In this document: one piece after another, positions 34,985 to 43,952 of the stretch | Numbering within the stretch: position 1 is the stretch's first letter | Layout of the letters: each line of letters opens with the position of its first letter | Assembly: GCF_041080625.1 (NCBI RefSeq) | Contig: NZ_CP163518.1 | Span: 4,650,001 to 4,714,000, forward strand | Origin: Streptomyces sp. CG1 | GTDB taxonomy: Bacteria > Actinomycetota > Actinomycetes > Streptomycetales > Streptomycetaceae | Length of the DNA: 64,000 nt | Direction of reading: 5' to 3' | The notes under the pieces: model-generated | What the model saw: the letters and a program-made list of their open reading frames with translations, nothing else | Databases searched by the model: none | What the model was told of the DNA's origin: nothing | Made by a program: the position numbers and the translations under genes

Positions 34985-35503
34985 ATGACCACCACCCCCA
35001 CACGCCACTCCGGCCTCAGACTGGCCGCCGGTGTGCTCACCGGCATACTCGCCCTCTACATCGCCCTCGTCGCCTTCGGGAACATCACCGACTTCGGGAC
35101 GAACCAGCAGTTCGTACGGCATGTGCTGGCGATGGACACGACGTTCAAGGACCACGACCTGATGTGGCGGGCCGTCACCAGTACCGGTCTTCAGGACACC
35201 GCGTATGTCCTCATCATCGTGTGGGAGACGGCGTCCGCCCTCGTGCTGATCTGGGGGACCTGGCTGTGGGCGTGGCGCAAAGATGACCTCGCCCGCCGCA
35301 TCTCCACCTACGGCCTGCTGATGCTGTTGCTGCTCTTCGGTGCCGGGTTCATCGCGATCGGCGGTGAGTGGTTCTCGATGTGGCAGTCCAAGGCCTGGAA
35401 CGGGCTGGAGGCCGCTACCCGGATCCTCACCCTCAGCGGGATCGCCCTGGTCGTCAACCAGCTTCCCTCCCGCCGGGGAGAGGCCCACGAGGACGCTAGT
35501 TGA
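34985..35503 (+). CDS. DUF2165-family small integral membrane protein
   Basis: 172 aa with four hydrophobic helices: LAAGVLTGILALYIALVAFG, AYVLIIVWETASALVLIWG, ISTYGLLMLLLLFGAGFIAI and a C-terminal ILTLSGIALVVN. The inter-helix pattern NITDFGTNQQFVRHVLAMDT and WFSMWQSKAWNGLEAA is typical of DUF2165. Function unknown. ATG 34985 follows GGGAGA. It overlaps the end of the convergent L,D-transpeptidase-like gene by 8 bp. Confidence 0.85.
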   Translation: MTTTPTRHSGLRLAAGVLTGILALYIALVAFGNITDFGTNQQFVRHVLAMDTTFKDHDLMWRAVTSTGLQDTAYVLIIVWETASALVLIWGTWLWAWRKDDLARRISTYGLLMLLLLFGAGFIAIGGEWFSMWQSKAWNGLEAATRILTLSGIALVVNQLPSRRGEAHEDAS

Positions 35504-36059
35504 CGACCGCCACTCCGGTGCCCTGATCACCGAAGGACCACAGGGCGTCGCCGTCCTCCTTGTGCATACGGATGCCGCCCAGCTTCTTGCCGTCCGCCGG
35601 CGGCGGCGAGGAGCCGTCCAGGGCGTTGGAGAAGGCTATGTTCACGCCCTGGGCCTTGGTGAAGTACATGACGTGCTCGATCTCCACACCGTCCGAGCCC
35701 TTGAGGGACTGGGTGCGCAGGGTGACGGAGTAGCGGCCGGGCTCAGGGTTCACCGTGCCCGGCCACACCGTGAACGTACGCGTCGCCCGGCCCGTCGCGT
35801 CGACCAGCCACACCCGCTTGCCGCCGATCGAGTAGACGATCCGGCGGCCCGCACCCGAAGCGGCCGGCAGCGCGGGCGTGGCCGAGGGCTTCGGGCCGGT
35901 GGACACGTGGGAGCCCGCGGACGCCGACGCGCTGGGGCTCGCCACGGCGGCCGTGGGATGCGGCCCGTGGTCCGCCTGTACGGCGAGGGCGACGACGGCC
36001 GCGGTCGCTCCCACCGTCAGACCGGTGACCCAGGCCCACGAGGGCAGTCGGGCAGCCAC
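35496..36059 (-). CDS. Membrane-anchored L,D-transpeptidase-like (YkuD) domain without a catalytic Cys
   Basis: 187 aa. An N-terminal hydrophobic segment WVTGLTVGATAAVVALAVQA acts as anchor or signal, a Ser/Pro/Ala-rich linker reaches to about residue 68, and then a small beta-rich domain follows with RIVYSIGGKRVWLVDATGRATRTF and VNPEPGRYSVTLRT. The end, where YkuD enzymes have SHGCxR, reads KLGGIRMHKEDGDALW. The nucleophile Cys is absent. It may be a binding domain related to cell-wall L,D-transpeptidases rather than an enzyme. Confidence 0.7.
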   Translation of the reverse strand: MAARLPSWAWVTGLTVGATAAVVALAVQADHGPHPTAAVASPSASASAGSHVSTGPKPSATPALPAASGAGRRIVYSIGGKRVWLVDATGRATRTFTVWPGTVNPEPGRYSVTLRTQSLKGSDGVEIEHVMYFTKAQGVNIAFSNALDGSSPPPADGKKLGGIRMHKEDGDALWSFGDQGTGVAVVN

Positions 36060-36127
36060 GGGTACGCATCTCCTCCGCTAGGGGGCGCTCTGGGGCCCCT
36101 GCTCGGTCCGGGGTCGGATCATCGTAC

Positions 36128-38713
36128 TCAGTCGAGGACCGGCAACAATTCCGGCAGGTGCCCGTCGGAGGCCTCGGCCGCCCGCTGCCGCTCCGCGGAG
36201 ACCTCGCCGTAGAGCGTGGTGCGCGGCTTCGCCGGGCGGCCGGCCGCCTCGGCCACGGCCACCAGGTCCCGGATCGACTTGTACGAGCCGTACGACGAGC
36301 CCGCCATCCGGGAGATCGTCTCCTCCATCAGCGTCCCGCCCAGGTCGTTCGCCCCGGAACGGAGCATCTCCGCCGCGCCCTCCGTTCCCAGTTTGACCCA
36401 ACTTGTCTGGATGTTGGGGATCCAGGGGTGCAGGAGGAGGCGGGCCATGGCCGTCACCGCACGGTTGTCCCGTGTCGTCGGGCCCGGACGGGAGATGCCC
36501 GCCAGATAGACCGGCGCGTTCGTGTGGATGAACGGCAGCGTCACGAACTCGGTGAAACCGCCCGTCTCGCGCTGGATCCGGGCCAGCGTGCGCAGATGGC
36601 CGAGCCAGTGGCGGGGCTGGTCGACATGGCCGTACATCATCGTCGAGGACGAGCGGATGCCCACCTCGTGGGCCGTCGTGACCACCTCGATCCAGGTGGC
36701 CGTCGGCAGCTTGCCCTTGGTCAGCACCCAGCGGACCTCGTCGTCCAGGATCTCCGCCGCCGTCCCCGGGATGGAGTCGAGGCCCGCCTCCCTGGCGGCG
36801 GACAGCCACTCCCGGATCGACATCCCCGTCCTGGTCGCACCGTTGACGACCTCCATCGGCGAGAAGGCGTGGACGTGCATCCCCGGGACCCGCTCCTTCA
36901 CCGCCCTCGCGATGTCGAAGTACGCCGTCCCCGGCAGGTCGGGGTGGATGCCGCCCTGCATGCACACCTCGACCGCGCCCACGTCCCAGGCCTGCTGGGC
37001 GCGGTCCGCGACCTGCTCCAGGGAGAGGGTGTACGCGTCCGCGTCGGTGCGGCGCTGGGCGAAGGCACAGAAGCGGCAGCCCGTGTAGCAGACGTTGGTG
37101 AAGTTGATGTTGCGGGTGACGATGTAGGTGACGTCATCGCCCACCGCCGACTTGCGCACGTCGTCGGCCACCCGGCACAGCGCGTCCAGCGCCGGTCCGT
37201 CCGCGTGCAGCAGGGCGAGGGCCTCGGCGTCGGTCAGCCGCGTCGGGTCGTCGGCCGCGGTGCGCAGGGCCTGCCGGACGTCCGTGTCGATGCGCTCCGG
37301 CGCCATGCCGGGGGCGGCCGCCTCGCGCAGCGCCTCCCAGTCGCCGTACACCTCGTCGAAGTCGTCGCGCCGGTCGGCCGTACGGCCCTCGGTGTCGATC
37401 GTGCGGTGCAGGTCCGTACGGCCGGACGGAACGAAGGCCTCCTCCGGCTCCTGCCACGGATGGCCCTCGACCACCGCGTCCTCGCGCGCCAGCCCGGTCT
37501 CCGGGTCGGCGAGCGCGGCGACGTGCGGGCGCAGCCGCGGGTCCAGCCAGGGCTCGCCGCGGCGCACGAACTCCGGGTAGACGCACAGGCGTTCACGCAG
37601 CTCGAAACCGGCCGCCCGGGAGCGTGCGGTGAGTTCCTCGATCTGCGGCCAGGGGCGTTCGGGATTGACGTGGTCGATGGTGAGCGGGGAGACCCCGCCC
37701 CAGTCGTCGATACCGGCGCCGATCAGCCGCTCGTACTCGGAGTCGACCAGGTTCGGCGGGGCCTGCAGGCAGGCGGCCGGGCCCATGATGTGCCGGGCGA
37801 CGGCCACCGTGGCGACCAGGTCGTCCAGTTCGGCGTCCGGCATGCCGCGCATCGCCGTGTCCGGCTTGGCGCGGAAGTTCTGGATGATCAGTTCCTGGAT
37901 GCCGTGGTACGACCGGGAGACCTTGCGGAGCGCGAAGAGCGACTCGGCCCGCTCCTCATAGGTCTCGCCGATGCCGATGAGCAGACCGGAGGTGAAGGGC
38001 ACCGAGGAGCGGCCGGCGTCCTCCAACACCCTCAGCCGTACGGCCGGTTCCTTGTCCGGGGAGCCGTGGTGCGGGCCGCCGGGCTCGGACCACAGCCGGG
38101 TCGCGGTCGTCTCCAGCATCATGCCCATGGACGGCGCGACGGGCTTGAGCCGCTGGAAGTCCGTCCAGGTCATCACCCCCGGGTTGAGGTGGGGCAGCAG
38201 GCCCGTCTCCTCGAGGATGCGGATGGAGATGGCGCGGACATAGGCGATCGTGTCGTCGTAACCGTGCGCGTCGAGCCACTCACGCGCCTCCGGCCAGCGG
38301 TCCTCCGGCTTGTCGCCGAGGGTGATCAGGGCTTCCTTGCAGCCGAGGGCGGCGCCCTTGCGGGCGATGTCCAGCACCTCGTCCGGGGACATGAACATCC
38401 CGTGCCCGGCCCGGCGCAGCTTGCCGGGGACCGTGACGAAGGTGCAGTAGTGGCATTTGTCCCGGCACAGCCGGGTGAGGGGGATGAAGACGCTCTTCGA
38501 GTACGTGATGACACCGGGCCGGCCCGCCTGTTCGAGGCCCGCGTCACGCACCCGGGCGGCGGACGCGGCGAGGTCGGTCAGGGCCTCGCCGCGGGCCTGG
38601 AGCAGCACCGCCGCCTCGGCTGCGTCGAGGGCGACGCCGTCCCGGGCACGTTTGAGGGCGCGACGCATGGAGTTCTCGGTCGGCCCGGTTCCGGAGGTCG
38701 CGGAAGTCGTCAT
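36128..38713 (-). CDS. fbiC: FO synthase (CofG/CofH fusion), coenzyme F420 biosynthesis
   Basis: 861 aa bifunctional radical-SAM enzyme that makes 7,8-didemethyl-8-hydroxy-5-deazariboflavin (FO), the F420 chromophore. The N-terminal CofG half has the cluster motif C83-RDK-C87-HY-C90. The C-terminal CofH half has C542-YTG-C546-RF-C549. Other typical blocks are [31 protein letters not shown] and [15 protein letters not shown]. Length matches actinobacterial FbiC. It lies beside a luciferase-like F420-type gene (38872), and further deazaflavin-type proteins are at 42718, 47145 and 49145. Confidence 0.96.
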   Translation of the reverse strand: MTTSATSGTGPTENSMRRALKRARDGVALDAAEAAVLLQARGEALTDLAASAARVRDAGLEQAGRPGVITYSKSVFIPLTRLCRDKCHYCTFVTVPGKLRRAGHGMFMSPDEVLDIARKGAALGCKEALITLGDKPEDRWPEAREWLDAHGYDDTIAYVRAISIRILEETGLLPHLNPGVMTWTDFQRLKPVAPSMGMMLETTATRLWSEPGGPHHGSPDKEPAVRLRVLEDAGRSSVPFTSGLLIGIGETYEERAESLFALRKVSRSYHGIQELIIQNFRAKPDTAMRGMPDAELDDLVATVAVARHIMGPAACLQAPPNLVDSEYERLIGAGIDDWGGVSPLTIDHVNPERPWPQIEELTARSRAAGFELRERLCVYPEFVRRGEPWLDPRLRPHVAALADPETGLAREDAVVEGHPWQEPEEAFVPSGRTDLHRTIDTEGRTADRRDDFDEVYGDWEALREAAAPGMAPERIDTDVRQALRTAADDPTRLTDAEALALLHADGPALDALCRVADDVRKSAVGDDVTYIVTRNINFTNVCYTGCRFCAFAQRRTDADAYTLSLEQVADRAQQAWDVGAVEVCMQGGIHPDLPGTAYFDIARAVKERVPGMHVHAFSPMEVVNGATRTGMSIREWLSAAREAGLDSIPGTAAEILDDEVRWVLTKGKLPTATWIEVVTTAHEVGIRSSSTMMYGHVDQPRHWLGHLRTLARIQRETGGFTEFVTLPFIHTNAPVYLAGISRPGPTTRDNRAVTAMARLLLHPWIPNIQTSWVKLGTEGAAEMLRSGANDLGGTLMEETISRMAGSSYGSYKSIRDLVAVAEAAGRPAKPRTTLYGEVSAERQRAAEASDGHLPELLPVLD

Positions 38714-38780
38714 TCTTTGAGCATACGTAGGGACTCCGCCGGTTCAGCGAGGCCCGGGGGGTTCGGTTCGCTGCCGGGTG

Positions 38781-38845
38781 CGGACACGTTGTGGCTGGTC
38801 GCGCCCACACGGCGGCAGCCGCATGGCAAACACATCCCCGCGCGT
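38781..38845. repeat. Streptomyces-type dispersed intergenic repeat, copy 2
   Basis: GTTGTGGCTGGTCGCGCCCA at 38788-38807 and the following CACGGCGGCAGCCGCATG resemble a widespread Streptomyces intergenic repeat (recalled). It shares GTGGCTGGTCGCGC with the copy at 16500-16600. It lies between fbiC and the luciferase-like gene. Confidence 0.6.
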
Positions 38846-38871
38846 CTTTGGCCGGACCAGCGCCCCTGCGA

Positions 38872-39717
38872 TCACAAGAACGCCGCGTATGCGTCCAGCA
38901 CCCGCAGCACCTCGGCCTCCCCCGCCGGCGGCAGCTGCAGTACGACCTCCTCGATGCCCAGCTCGGCATAGTGCGCGAGCTTGCCCGGGGCCGGCAGGAC
39001 CGCGTACGGGACGATCTGGAGGGCGGCCGGGTCGCGGCCCGCGTCCGTCCATGCCGTGCGCAGTACCGGCAGGGACTCCGTGAGGCCCCGGCCGCCGATC
39101 GGCAGCCAGCCGTCCGCGTACTCGGCGATGTGCGCGAACAGCTTCGGCCCGGCGGCGCCGCCGACGAGCGTGCGCGGACCGGTCACCGGGCCGCGCGGCC
39201 CCGGCACCGGCTTGGGGTGGGCGTGGCTGGCCCGTACGCCCCCGAACTCGCCCTTGTAGGCCGTCGGTTCCCCGGACCACAGCGCCTGCATCAGTCGCAT
39301 CCGGTCCTGGACCAGTTCCCGGCGGGTGCGCCAGGTGACGCCGTGGTCGGCAGCCTCCTCGACGTTCCAGCCGTAGCCGAGCCCGAGCGTGAAGCGACCG
39401 CCGGACAGATGGTCCAGGGTGGCGATCTGCTTGGCGAGGGCGATGGGGTCGTGCTGGGCCACCAGCGTGATGCCGGTGCCGAGGCCGAGCCGCTCGGTGA
39501 CGGCCGCGGCCTGGCCCAGGGCGACGAAGGGGTCGAGGGTACGGCCGTACTCGCGCGGCAGCTCGCCGCCGGCCGGGTACGGGGTGGTCCGCTCGACGGG
39601 GATGTGGGTGTGTTCGGGCAGGTAGAGGCCGGCGTAGCCGCGCTGCTCGAGTTCGCGTGCGAGTCGGACCGGCCCGATGGTCTCGTCGGTGAGGAAGATG
39701 GTGACGGCGATACGCAT
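38872..39717 (-). CDS. LLM-class (luciferase-like) F420-dependent oxidoreductase
   Basis: 281 aa TIM-barrel flavin/deazaflavin enzyme: ARELEQRGYAGLYLPEHTHIP, AAVTERLGLGTGITLVAQHDPI, and TLDHLSGGRFTLGLGYGWNVEEA are family hallmarks. It sits 158 bp upstream of fbiC in the same direction, which supports F420 as the cofactor. A palindrome at 39755 lies 38 bp before the start and may bind a TetR-type repressor. The substrate is unknown. Confidence 0.9.
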   Translation of the reverse strand: MRIAVTIFLTDETIGPVRLARELEQRGYAGLYLPEHTHIPVERTTPYPAGGELPREYGRTLDPFVALGQAAAVTERLGLGTGITLVAQHDPIALAKQIATLDHLSGGRFTLGLGYGWNVEEAADHGVTWRTRRELVQDRMRLMQALWSGEPTAYKGEFGGVRASHAHPKPVPGPRGPVTGPRTLVGGAAGPKLFAHIAEYADGWLPIGGRGLTESLPVLRTAWTDAGRDPAALQIVPYAVLPAPGKLAHYAELGIEEVVLQLPPAGEAEVLRVLDAYAAFL

Positions 39718-39754
39718 GCCTCATCTGTACCGGGCCGAGACCCCACTGTCGATA

Positions 39755-39766
39755 CCGACTGGTCGG
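39755..39766. promoter_or_regulatory. Palindrome CCGAC-TG-GTCGG upstream of the LLM gene
   Basis: Perfect 5-bp arms lie 38 bp upstream of the LLM start in the divergent gap shared with the PHP-domain gene. This is typical of TetR-type half-sites. It is unlike the CTGAC-N5-GTCAG sites. Confidence 0.45.
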
Positions 39767-39887
39767 CACAATCCGACTCCTCCGTGTATTGGTGTCGCGC
39801 CCATGACATACAGTTGTTCGCCAGCTCCCTCTTCCCAATCTCCTTCCCTTTCACGGGAGTTCATGCCGAGACGGGAGAATGACCACC

Positions 39888-41405
39888 ATGTGTGACGACA
39901 CGCACGGTCAGGCCCAGGGAATCGGCAGACGCGCGCTGTTCGTGACGGGCGCCGCCGCTGCCCTTACGTTGGGAAGCGTGAGCTTCGCAGCGGCGGACGG
40001 CCAGCAGCAGGAGACCCGGACCGTGAGCGGCACTCTGCCGCCCGGCTCCCCCGACTTCGTGTACGTACCGGTCGAAGTCCCCGCCGGTGTACAGGAGATC
40101 AAGGTCTCCTACACCTACGACAAGCCCGCGGTCCCGGCCGGCACCACGGGCAACGCCCTCGACATCGGCCTCTTCGACGCGCACGGCACCGAGTTGGGCG
40201 GCCGGGGCTTCCGTGGCTGGTCGGGCGGCGCCCGCACGGAGTTCTTCGTCCGCGCCGACGACGCGACCCCGGGATACATCCCCGGCCCGGTGCGGGAGGG
40301 CACCTGGTACGTCGCGCTGGGCCCCTACACGGTGGCGCCGCAGGGCCTGACGTACGAGCTGACGATCACGCTGACCTACGGCGAAGGGGGCGAGACCCCG
40401 CACCCGGTGTATCCGCCCTCCCGGGCGAAGGGCCGGGGCCGGGACTGGTACCGGGGCGACTGCCATCTGCACTCCTGGTACTCCGACGGCCGCCGCACCC
40501 CGGCCGAGATCGCGGCCCTGGCGCGGGCGGCGGGCCTGGACTTCATCAACTCGTCGGACCACAACACCCACTCCGCCCACCCCCACTGGGCGGACCAGGC
40601 GGGCGACGACCTGCTGATCATGCTCGGCGAGGAGATCACCACCCGCAACGGCCACGTGGTCGCGCTCGGCACGGAGCCCGGCACTTTCGTGGACTGGCGC
40701 TACCGCGCCCGGGACAACCGCTGGGCCCGCTTCGCCCGGGAGATCCGCCGCGCGGGCGGCCTGGTCGTCCCCGCCCACCCACACGCCACCTGTGTCGGCT
40801 GCGGCTGGAAGTTCGGCTTCGCCGAGGCGGACGCCGTGGAGGTGTGGAACGGCCCGTACACGCCGGATGACGAGGCCACCCTCGCCGAGTGGGACAACCA
40901 GCTGGTCGCCTCCGTGCGGCAGGGGCGGGCCTGGCTCCCGGCTATGGGCAACAGCGACGCCCACCGCGACCCGGACGTGGTCGGCAGTCCCCAGACGGTC
41001 GTCCTCGCCGACGACCTGACCCGGGAGGCGATCCAGGAAGGCATCCGCGCGGGACGCTCGTACGTGGCCGAGTCGAAGAACGTCGTCCTCGGCTTCACCG
41101 TGACGGGCGGGCGCGGGCAGCAGGCGGGCATCGGGGAGCGGCTGGAGCTGGCCGCCGACACCCCGGTGACCGTACGGCTGGAGGTCTCGGGGGCGCCGCG
41201 CTGCTCAGTGCGGTTCGTCACCGACCAGGGCGTGCTGTTCACCAGCGATCCGCTGCCCGTGTCGGGCACGGGCACGGTCGAGTGGCGTACGACGCCCGCC
41301 TACGCCGCGTACGTGCGCGCCGAGGTACGGCACGAGACGGCGCTCGGACCGGTACCGGGGGCGCTGGCGGCCTTCACCAACCCGGTCTTCCTCGCGACTA
41401 CTTGA
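39888..41405 (+). CDS. Tat-exported CehA/McbA-type metallohydrolase (PHP domain)
   Basis: 505 aa from ATG 39888; ATG 39879 is too close to GGGAG. The N-terminus GRRALFVTGAAAALTLG is a twin-arginine signal. An N-terminal beta domain (pre-peptidase-like, residues 40-170) is followed by a PHP domain: GDCHLHSWYSDGRRTPAEIAALA, NSSDHNTHSAH, GEEITTRNGHVVALG, VVPAHPHATCVG and GNSDAHRDPD. These His/Asp residues bind metals. CehA/McbA relatives hydrolyse carbamates, and others are phosphoesterases. The substrate here is open. Confidence 0.9.
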   Translation: MCDDTHGQAQGIGRRALFVTGAAAALTLGSVSFAAADGQQQETRTVSGTLPPGSPDFVYVPVEVPAGVQEIKVSYTYDKPAVPAGTTGNALDIGLFDAHGTELGGRGFRGWSGGARTEFFVRADDATPGYIPGPVREGTWYVALGPYTVAPQGLTYELTITLTYGEGGETPHPVYPPSRAKGRGRDWYRGDCHLHSWYSDGRRTPAEIAALARAAGLDFINSSDHNTHSAHPHWADQAGDDLLIMLGEEITTRNGHVVALGTEPGTFVDWRYRARDNRWARFAREIRRAGGLVVPAHPHATCVGCGWKFGFAEADAVEVWNGPYTPDDEATLAEWDNQLVASVRQGRAWLPAMGNSDAHRDPDVVGSPQTVVLADDLTREAIQEGIRAGRSYVAESKNVVLGFTVTGGRGQQAGIGERLELAADTPVTVRLEVSGAPRCSVRFVTDQGVLFTSDPLPVSGTGTVEWRTTPAYAAYVRAEVRHETALGPVPGALAAFTNPVFLATT

Positions 41406-41910
41406 TCTGTTCCGCCGCCCACTCGGCCCACTCCCGCCGCATCGTGTTGAAGCGCAGGCCGTACTCCAGCGCGATGCGGCCGTAGACCGAGAGATTGCCG
41501 TCGTCCCAGTCGATGGAGTCATGGAGCTGCCGCAGCTGGTCGTATCCCGCCTGGGACATGTCGGTCAGGACGGTCAGATAGGCGCGCGCCTGCTCGGGGC
41601 TCAGCACACCGAGGAAGAAGACCCGCAGCAGGATGTCGCTGCGCATGACGGGCTGGGGGGCCACCTCGGTCAGCCAGTGGCGCAGCTCCGCCATGCCCTC
41701 GTCGGTGATCTCGTACTCCTTGCGGCCGCGCGGGCCCTCGGCGGCGACCGTGATCAGCCCGGAGCCCGCCAGCTTGGTCAGCTCGGTGTAGATCTGGCTC
41801 TGGGTCGCCGGCCAGACGTTGGCCAGCGAGGTGTCGAACGTCTTCAACAGGTCGTAGCCGCTGGCGCGGCGGTCCGAGAGCAGGCCGAGCAGTGCGTGTT
41901 TGAGACTCAT
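41398..41910 (-). CDS. PadR-family transcriptional regulator
   Basis: 170 aa. The winged helix starts SLKHALLGLLSDRRASGYDLLKTFD, continues with WPATQSQIYTELTKLAGSGLI and GPRGRKEYEITDEG, and a C-terminal dimerisation helix pair follows. It overlaps the end of the PHP gene by 8 bp. It is divergent from a membrane protein gene, and the shared gap holds a perfect 12-bp inverted repeat with ACATGT cores, a probable PadR operator. Confidence 0.93.
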   Translation of the reverse strand: MSLKHALLGLLSDRRASGYDLLKTFDTSLANVWPATQSQIYTELTKLAGSGLITVAAEGPRGRKEYEITDEGMAELRHWLTEVAPQPVMRSDILLRVFFLGVLSPEQARAYLTVLTDMSQAGYDQLRQLHDSIDWDDGNLSVYGRIALEYGLRFNTMRREWAEWAAEQIK

Positions 41911-41932
41911 GTCCCCACCCTACCTTCCAGTA

Positions 41933-41973
41933 TTGACATGTCGAGTGCAGACCTTCTACTTTCGACATGTCAA
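41933..41973. promoter_or_regulatory. Perfect 12-bp inverted repeat, probable PadR operator
   Basis: TTGACATGTCGA (41933-41944) and TCGACATGTCAA (41962-41973) are separated by 17 bp. The left arm also supplies a consensus TTGACA -35 box; TACTTT at 41957 could be the -10 for the rightward membrane gene. Binding here would block that promoter. Confidence 0.75.
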
Positions 41974-42010
41974 AACCGGAATTCAAATCCGCACCCGACC
42001 GGGGGTCCCC

Positions 42011-42583
42011 ATGTCGTACCTGCGCACGTTCTTGCCGTGGATCGTCTTCGCGGTCATCCCCTCGGGCGACTGGCAGTGGGGCGCCCTGGCCGCCCTGGTG
42101 GTGGCCGTGGCACTCATCGCCCAGCAGCGGCGGGCCGGGGCAGGTTTCGACGCGCTGGTCATCGAGGCGGGATCGGCGGTCTTCTTCGCGGTCCTCGCGG
42201 CCATCGCCTTCGCCGACCCGCACTCGGGGGTGCACGACTACTCCGCCGCTCTCTCCTCGGGCACCCTCGCCGTGATCGCCGGGATGTCGCTGGCCGTCGG
42301 CCGGCCCTTCACCCTGGGCATCGCCAAGCGCACCACTGCGCGCGAGTACTGGACCATGAAGCCGTTCATCCGGACCAACGTGATCATCACCGCCGTATGG
42401 ACCGGCGCCTTCGCCGTGACAGCCGTGGTCCTCGCCGTGCTGGACCACGCCCGACACGCCCACACGACGCCCGCGGTCCTCGTCCAGATCGCCGGCTTCG
42501 CCGTCCCGATGGTCTTCACCGTCCGCTATGTCGCCCACGTCCAGGCGAAGGCCCGGGCCGCCGCCGGCCAGTCGGCCCGATGA
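42011..42583 (+). CDS. Integral membrane protein under likely PadR control
   Basis: 190 aa with about six hydrophobic helices: FLPWIVFAVIPSGDWQWGALAALVVAVALIA, then LVIEAGSAVFFAVLAAIAFA and NVIITAVWTGAFAVTAVVLAVL. I do not recognise a named family. The ribosome site is weak (GGGGG before ATG). It is divergent from the PadR gene and probably its main target. PadR regulators often control small membrane transport or stress proteins. Confidence 0.75.
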   Translation: MSYLRTFLPWIVFAVIPSGDWQWGALAALVVAVALIAQQRRAGAGFDALVIEAGSAVFFAVLAAIAFADPHSGVHDYSAALSSGTLAVIAGMSLAVGRPFTLGIAKRTTAREYWTMKPFIRTNVIITAVWTGAFAVTAVVLAVLDHARHAHTTPAVLVQIAGFAVPMVFTVRYVAHVQAKARAAAGQSAR

Positions 42584-42717
42584 ACGCCGGGCGCTTTCGC
42601 GGGGCGGTCCGGCACGGGGCGAGAACCGGGTGAGCCTCCTACACTGGCGCCACAGTTTCCGCACCTTCCCCAGCAGCCACGCGAGATGTGCCGGGCACGG
42701 CACCGAGAGCAGGAGAG

Positions 42718-43113
42718 ATGGCAGGCCGCAGCGACCTCAAGCACCGCCTGGTGACCCGTTTCCAGCGGCACCTCGCCAATCCGCTCAACCGGCGGCTGCC
42801 GTTCCAGGTCCTGCTGGAGACCACCGGCCGCAGCTCCGGCCGGCCCCGGCAGACGCCGGTCGGCGGGAGCCGGGTCGGCGAATCCTTCTGGCTGGTCTCC
42901 GAGTTCGGCCACAAGTCGCAGTATGTGCGCAACATCCAGGCCGACCCGAGGGTCCGCGTCCGCATCGCCGGCCGCTGGCACCACGGCACCGCCCACCTCC
43001 TCCCCGACGACGACCCGATCGCCCGCCTGCGCTCCCTGCCCCGCTTCAACAGCGCGGCGGTACGGGCCTTCGGCACGGACCTGCTGACGATCCGGGTGGA
43101 TCTGGAGCACTGA
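42718..43113 (+). CDS. Deazaflavin (F420)-dependent nitroreductase-family protein (Ddn-like)
   Basis: 131 aa split-barrel protein. Hallmarks are LLETTGRSSGRPRQTPV, FWLVSEFGHKSQYVRNIQADPRVRVRI and the end LTIRVDLEH. The Ddn/Rv1558 group binds F420H2 and reduces quinones or nitro compounds. ATG 42718 is preceded by AGGAGAG. The presence of fbiC 4 kb away fits the cofactor. It is convergent with an alpha/beta hydrolase gene. Confidence 0.9.
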   Translation: MAGRSDLKHRLVTRFQRHLANPLNRRLPFQVLLETTGRSSGRPRQTPVGGSRVGESFWLVSEFGHKSQYVRNIQADPRVRVRIAGRWHHGTAHLLPDDDPIARLRSLPRFNSAAVRAFGTDLLTIRVDLEH

Positions 43114-43123
43114 CGGCTCCCGC

Positions 43124-43149
43124 CCGCGGTGGACCCCGTGGACCCGCGG
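43124..43149. terminator. Short hairpin between convergent genes
   Basis: CCGCGG at 43124-43129 and at 43144-43149, with GGAC/GTGG-rich inner pairing, form an imperfect stem in the 41-bp gap. Confidence 0.4.
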
Positions 43150-43154
43150 TCGGC

Positions 43155-43940
43155 TCACTCGACCCGGTCGAACAGGTCGGTGATCACCCGCACCACCGTC
43201 TCCGGAGCCCTCAGCGTGGGCAGATGGTCGCTCTCCGGGACGCGGACGAGCCGGCAACCGGGGATACGGGCGGCCATCGCCTCGTTGCAGGCGACCACCC
43301 GGGGCGTGTCCTGCTCGCCCAGCAACAGCACAGAGGGCACGCGGAGTCTGGGCAGTCGTTCGAAAGCGGGCTGCTCCGGCTGCTCGTGGCCATAGGTGGA
43401 GAACCAGCCCCGGAACGAGTCCCGGACCAGTTCGGCGGCCCGGGCGTCCGGCGCGCTGCCCGCCGCCGCGAAGGTGCGCAGGGACAGGGCGAGCAGGCCG
43501 TCCATGTCTCCCGCCTGCGCCAACCGGACGATCTCCGCGCTCAGGTCCGGGGACTCCAGCTTCGGGTAACCGGTGATGCCCGGCACCAGCAGCCCCAGGG
43601 CGGCCACCCGCTCCGGATCGCTCAGCGCGAAGTCGATCACGGACTTGCCGCCCATGCTGCTGCCGACCAGGACCGCGCGCTCCACCCAGAAGTGATCCAG
43701 CACCCGCCGCAGGTCCCGGGTCTGCGTGTACGGCCCTGTCGGCGCCGGCGACTTGCCGAAACCCCGGGCGTCGTACCGGATCACCCGGTACCGCGCGGTC
43801 AGCTCGGGCAGCACCGGCTCCCACACCCGCGAGTCCGCGATCCCCGGGTGCAGCAGCACCAGGGGGAGCCCCTCGCCTCCCGAGTCGTCCGCCCAGACCT
43901 CGCCGCCCTCGACCTTCACCGTCTGCTCCACGGGAGCCAC
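43155..43940 (-). CDS. Alpha/beta hydrolase
   Basis: 261 aa hydrolase. The oxyanion region is LLHPGIADSRVW, the nucleophile elbow G93-S-S95-M-G97, the acid in LLGEQDTPRV and the His in VPESDHLPTL. Length and motif order are normal for esterase/meta-cleavage-product hydrolase relatives. GTG 43940 is 12 bp beyond the end of the aldehyde dehydrogenase gene, so it is the last gene of the leftward catabolic operon. It may hydrolyse an ester, lactone or ring-cleavage product. The substrate is unknown. Confidence 0.88.
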   Translation of the reverse strand: MAPVEQTVKVEGGEVWADDSGGEGLPLVLLHPGIADSRVWEPVLPELTARYRVIRYDARGFGKSPAPTGPYTQTRDLRRVLDHFWVERAVLVGSSMGGKSVIDFALSDPERVAALGLLVPGITGYPKLESPDLSAEIVRLAQAGDMDGLLALSLRTFAAAGSAPDARAAELVRDSFRGWFSTYGHEQPEQPAFERLPRLRVPSVLLLGEQDTPRVVACNEAMAARIPGCRLVRVPESDHLPTLRAPETVVRVITDLFDRVE

Positions 43941-43952
43941 GGTGCCAGATCC

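Noticed and set aside
34899..35046. Upstream extension of the ATPase fragment
   Set aside because: The extra 49 residues have no family resemblance; ATG 34899 gives the familiar MAQARPSMQ start.
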